Assembly: GCF_000721935.1 (NCBI RefSeq)
Contig: NZ_KL585391.1
Location: 136,498-144,777 of the forward strand
Direction: 5' to 3'
DNA from: Streptomyces sp. NRRL WC-3549
Lineage (GTDB): Bacteria; Actinomycetota; Actinomycetes; Streptomycetales; Streptomycetaceae
DNA: 8,280 nucleotides
Part shown: positions 6,528 through 8,280 of the stretch, in pieces
Numbering within the stretch: the stretch's first letter is position 1
How the letters are laid out: every line of letters begins with the position of its first letter
The notes under the pieces: model-generated
Databases searched by the model: none
What the model saw: the letters and a program-made list of their open reading frames with translations, nothing else
What the model was told of the DNA's origin: nothing
Translations under genes and position numbers: made by a program

Positions 6528-6604
6528 GCTCCCCGGGGCGTGCGCGGGCGTGTTCGTCACCCTGCCCGGCTGAGCGGTCCGGGGCGTGCGCGGGCGTCTT
6601 CGTC
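6507..6604 (+). repeat. 46-bp tandem duplication spanning the DUF3097 stop codon
   Basis: Copy 1 is 6507-6552 and copy 2 is 6553-6598, followed by TTCGTC (6599-6604), the start of a third copy. The copies match at 42 of 46 positions; three mismatches cluster just after the stop codon and one is at the end. Copy 1 begins inside the gene with the codons for FVTLPG and TGA. Copy 2 repeats these seven codons outside the gene. The duplication lengthens the DUF3097-hemW gap, and either copy can supply the same protein end. Confidence 0.9.
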
Positions 6605-6650
6605 GGGCACCTGGGTCGGCCGTGGCCGCTCCGAGCGCCCCGGGGCAGGC

Positions 6651-6675
6651 GCGGGGCCTCCGTGCAGGCCCCCGC
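6651..6675. terminator. Candidate terminator between the convergent DUF3097 gene and hemW
   Basis: GGGGCCT (6653-6659) and AGGCCCC (6666-6672) form a perfect 7-bp stem with a 6-nt loop, extended to 9 bp by GC pairs across a 1-nt bulge. It begins 3 nt past the hemW stop. Being symmetric, it could serve both directions. There is no U-tract. Confidence 0.55.
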
Positions 6676-6678
6676 CCG

Positions 6679-7920
6679 TCAGTCGACGAGGTCCCGGACC
6701 ACCGCGTCGGCCAGCAGCCGTCCGCGCAGGGTGAGGACGGCGCGGCCCTCCGCGTAGGGTCCGGGCTCCAGCAGGCCGTCATCCACCGCCCGGCCCGCCG
6801 CCGCGAGACCGGCCGGTGCGAGCAGGGACAGCGGGCAGCCCTCCACGAGCCTCAGCTCCAGCAGGATGCGCTCCACCCGCCGGTCCTCGTCACCGAGCAC
6901 CTCGCGGCCGGCCCCGGGCGAACGGCCCTCGGCCAGCGCCTGCGCGTACGCCCCGGGGTGCTTGACGTTCCACCAGCGCACACCGCCGACGTGGCTGTGC
7001 GCCCCGGGGCCCGCGCCCCACCAGTCGGCGCCGCGCCAGTACAGCTCGTTGTGCAGGCAGCGCCCCTCGGGCGTACGGGACCAGTTGGACACCTCGTACC
7101 AGGAGAAGCCCGCGGCGGCCATCGCCTCGTCGGCGATCAGGTACCGGTCGGCGTGGACGTCGTCGTCGGTCATCGGGACCTCGCCGCGCCGGATGCGGCG
7201 GGCCAGCTGGGTGCCCTCCTCGACGATCAGCGCGTACGCGGACACGTGGTCGGGTCCCGCGCCGATCGCCGCGTCCAGGGAGGCACGCCAGTCGTCGTCG
7301 GACTCCCCCGGGGTGCCGTAGATCAGGTCGAGGTTGACGTGCTCGAACCCGGCCGCGCGGGCCTCGGCGACGCAGGCCTCGGGACGGCCCGGGGTGTGGG
7401 TGCGGTCCAGGATCTTCAGGACGTGCTGCCGGGCGCTCTGCATCCCGAAGGAGACCCGGTTGAAACCGCCCTCCCGCAGCGCCTCCAGATAGGCCGGCCC
7501 GACGGACTCGGGGTTGGCCTCCGTGGTGATCTCCGCGTCCTCGGCCAGCCCGAACTCCTCCCGGATCGCCGCCAGCATCCTGACGAGGTCGGCGGCGGGC
7601 AGCAGCGTCGGCGTACCGCCGCCGACGAAGACCGTGCGGACCGGGCGCGGGTCGTCGCCGAGCACCTTGCGGGCCTGGCGCACCTCCTCGACCAGGTGGG
7701 CCGCGTAGTTGTCCCGGGAGGCCAGCGCGCCCCCGGAGCCGCGCAGCTCGGTCGCGGTGTAGGTGTTGAAGTCGCAGTAACCGCAGCGGGTCGCGCAGTA
7801 GGGCACGTGCAGGTAGAAGCCGAGCGGCCGGTCGGCGGCGCCTTCCAGGGCGTGGCGGGGCAGTGCCCCGTCGTCGGGCACGGGTTCACCATCGGGCAGT
7901 ACGGAAGGCATACCGTCCAT
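6679..7920 (-). CDS. hemW: Radical SAM protein HemW (HemN-like, haem chaperone family)
   Basis: A 413-residue cytoplasmic radical SAM protein. The Fe4S4-binding motif is CATRCGYCDF with Cys42, Cys46 and Cys49. GGGTP (100-104) is the SAM-binding motif, and TTEANPE, SFGMQS and DLIYGTPGE are typical barrel strands. HNELYW (290-295) and GPGAHSH (304-310) mark the HemN/HemW C-terminal part. The CxxxCxYCDF form, lacking the extra HemN cysteine, points to HemW, which binds haem and is thought to insert it into respiratory proteins, rather than to the true coproporphyrinogen dehydrogenase HemN. The start is uncertain: GTG 7926 overlaps the upstream stop as GTGA, ATG 7920 was chosen, and ATG 7911 (MPSVLPDGEP) resembles many relatives. 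None has a strong ribosome binding site. The linkage to the upstream phosphatase suggests one transcript. Confidence 0.95.
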   Translation of the reverse strand: MDGMPSVLPDGEPVPDDGALPRHALEGAADRPLGFYLHVPYCATRCGYCDFNTYTATELRGSGGALASRDNYAAHLVEEVRQARKVLGDDPRPVRTVFVGGGTPTLLPAADLVRMLAAIREEFGLAEDAEITTEANPESVGPAYLEALREGGFNRVSFGMQSARQHVLKILDRTHTPGRPEACVAEARAAGFEHVNLDLIYGTPGESDDDWRASLDAAIGAGPDHVSAYALIVEEGTQLARRIRRGEVPMTDDDVHADRYLIADEAMAAAGFSWYEVSNWSRTPEGRCLHNELYWRGADWWGAGPGAHSHVGGVRWWNVKHPGAYAQALAEGRSPGAGREVLGDEDRRVERILLELRLVEGCPLSLLAPAGLAAAGRAVDDGLLEPGPYAEGRAVLTLRGRLLADAVVRDLVD

Positions 7921-7922
7921 TG

Positions 7923-8243
7923 TCACCCGTCGCCGGTGCTTTCCCCTCCGCCGCCCGTCGCGGGTGCCTGCGCCCCGTGCTCCGGCGGGACGACCTGGAG
8001 GACCAGCAGGGCGAGGTCGTCGTCGGGCGGCTGCTCGGCGAACGCGTGCACGGCCCGCCTGATCCGCTCGGCGATGCCGTCGGCCGACAGCCCCGCGCAG
8101 GCCGCCAGGGCGCGCGCGAGCCCGTCGCCGTCGTCGAACATCCGCCGCCCGGAGCGTCGCTCCGTCACCCCGTCGGTGACGCAGAGGAGGCTGTCGCCCG
8201 GCGCCAGGTCGAAGCTCTGGCTCTCGTACGCGATGTCCTCGAC
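7923..8243 (-). CDS. C-terminal part of a PP2C/SpoIIE-type serine/threonine phosphatase, 5' end missing
   Basis: The 106 genomic residues before the stop at 7923-7925 read VEDIAYESQSFDL, then PGDSLLCVTDGVTERRSG, then MFDDGDGLARAL and PDDDLALLVLQVVP. This is the end of the PP2C (PPM) fold found in SpoIIE/RsbU phosphatases. The DGVTE aspartate and the final DDDLALLVL aspartates belong to the Mn/Mg site. The Gly-rich tail of about 20 residues is probably disordered. Such proteins in streptomycetes often carry PAS or GAF sensor domains and control anti-sigma-factor partner switching, but any sensor part is outside the window. Genomic sequence stops at 8243; the residues reading MYKRQ beyond it come from adapter DNA and must not be annotated. 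Its TGA overlaps a possible hemW GTG start. Confidence 0.88.
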   Translation of the reverse strand, partial: VEDIAYESQSFDLAPGDSLLCVTDGVTERRSGRRMFDDGDGLARALAACAGLSADGIAERIRRAVHAFAEQPPDDDLALLVLQVVPPEHGAQAPATGGGGESTGDG

Positions 8244-8280
8244 CTGTCTCTTATACACATCTCTGATGGCGCGAGGGAGG
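8244..8280. other. Nextera adapter (Tn5 mosaic end plus primer tail), not genomic
   Basis: CTGTCTCTTATACACATCT (8244-8262) is the 19-bp hyperactive Tn5 mosaic end. It is followed by CTGATGGCGCGAGGGAGG (8263-8280), the reverse complement of the GS FLX primer A tail used in first-generation Epicentre Nextera adapters, lacking only its last base. This is untrimmed library adapter at a contig end. Confidence 0.98.

Noticed and set aside
4449..6782. Minus-strand open frame of 777 codons across hrcA, the metallo-hydrolase and DUF3097 genes
   Set aside because: It is low-complexity in Arg and Pro and lies opposite two well-supported plus-strand genes and out of frame with hrcA. This is the usual shadow of high-GC coding DNA.
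8244..8262. Real Tn5-type transposon end
   Set aside because: The sequence is the engineered 19-bp mosaic end directly joined to a sequencing primer tail at the contig end. There is no transposon sequence and no 9-bp target duplication visible.

Overview
This window is a high-GC actinobacterial chromosome segment, almost certainly Streptomyces or a close relative. The evidence is the very GC-rich third codon positions, frequent GTG starts, no in-frame TTA codon that I noticed, and a gene order (SpoIIE/PP2C phosphatase, hemW, DUF3097, metallo-beta-lactamase-fold protein, hrcA, dnaJ, nitronate monooxygenase, rsmE, HIT protein) that I recall as typical of streptomycetes. It is ordinary core chromosome. 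I see no rRNA, tRNA, CRISPR array, insertion sequence, phage gene or defence system.

Layout. The left edge holds the first 86 codons of a minus-strand histidine-triad (HIT) protein. A 462-bp gap (261-722) follows, with a tandem repeat of about 147 bp. Next on the minus strand come rsmE, a nitronate monooxygenase gene, dnaJ and hrcA. The hrcA-dnaJ pair is an abutting heat-shock operon with a candidate promoter, a CIRCE operator just downstream of it, and a long terminator hairpin after dnaJ. The nitronate monooxygenase gene overlaps rsmE as GTGA, but its own 5' end appears broken by a deletion/frameshift. Divergent from hrcA on the plus strand are a metallo-beta-lactamase-fold hydrolase and a DUF3097 protein. 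Both have a TAnnnT hexamer exactly 6 nt before the ATG and no Shine-Dalgarno sequence, so both look leaderless. A 46-bp tandem duplication copies the end and stop codon of the DUF3097 gene into the convergent gap before hemW. hemW (minus strand) overlaps the stop of an upstream PP2C/SpoIIE-type phosphatase, of which only the C-terminus is present.

The right end (8244-8280) is not genomic. It is the Tn5 mosaic end plus the primer tail of the first-generation Nextera adapter, so the true sequence stops at 8243. This also lowers confidence in other apparent lesions, notably the one in the nitronate monooxygenase gene.

Functionally, the window combines protein quality control (HrcA regulator, DnaJ co-chaperone), ribosome modification (RsmE), haem/radical-SAM biology (HemW), flavin-dependent detoxification (nitronate monooxygenase), nucleotide hydrolysis (HIT) and signalling (PP2C phosphatase). 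The observations most worth following are the sequence artefact, the broken flavoenzyme, the two tandem duplications, the paired leaderless promoters and a possible Toprim-like fold in DUF3097.
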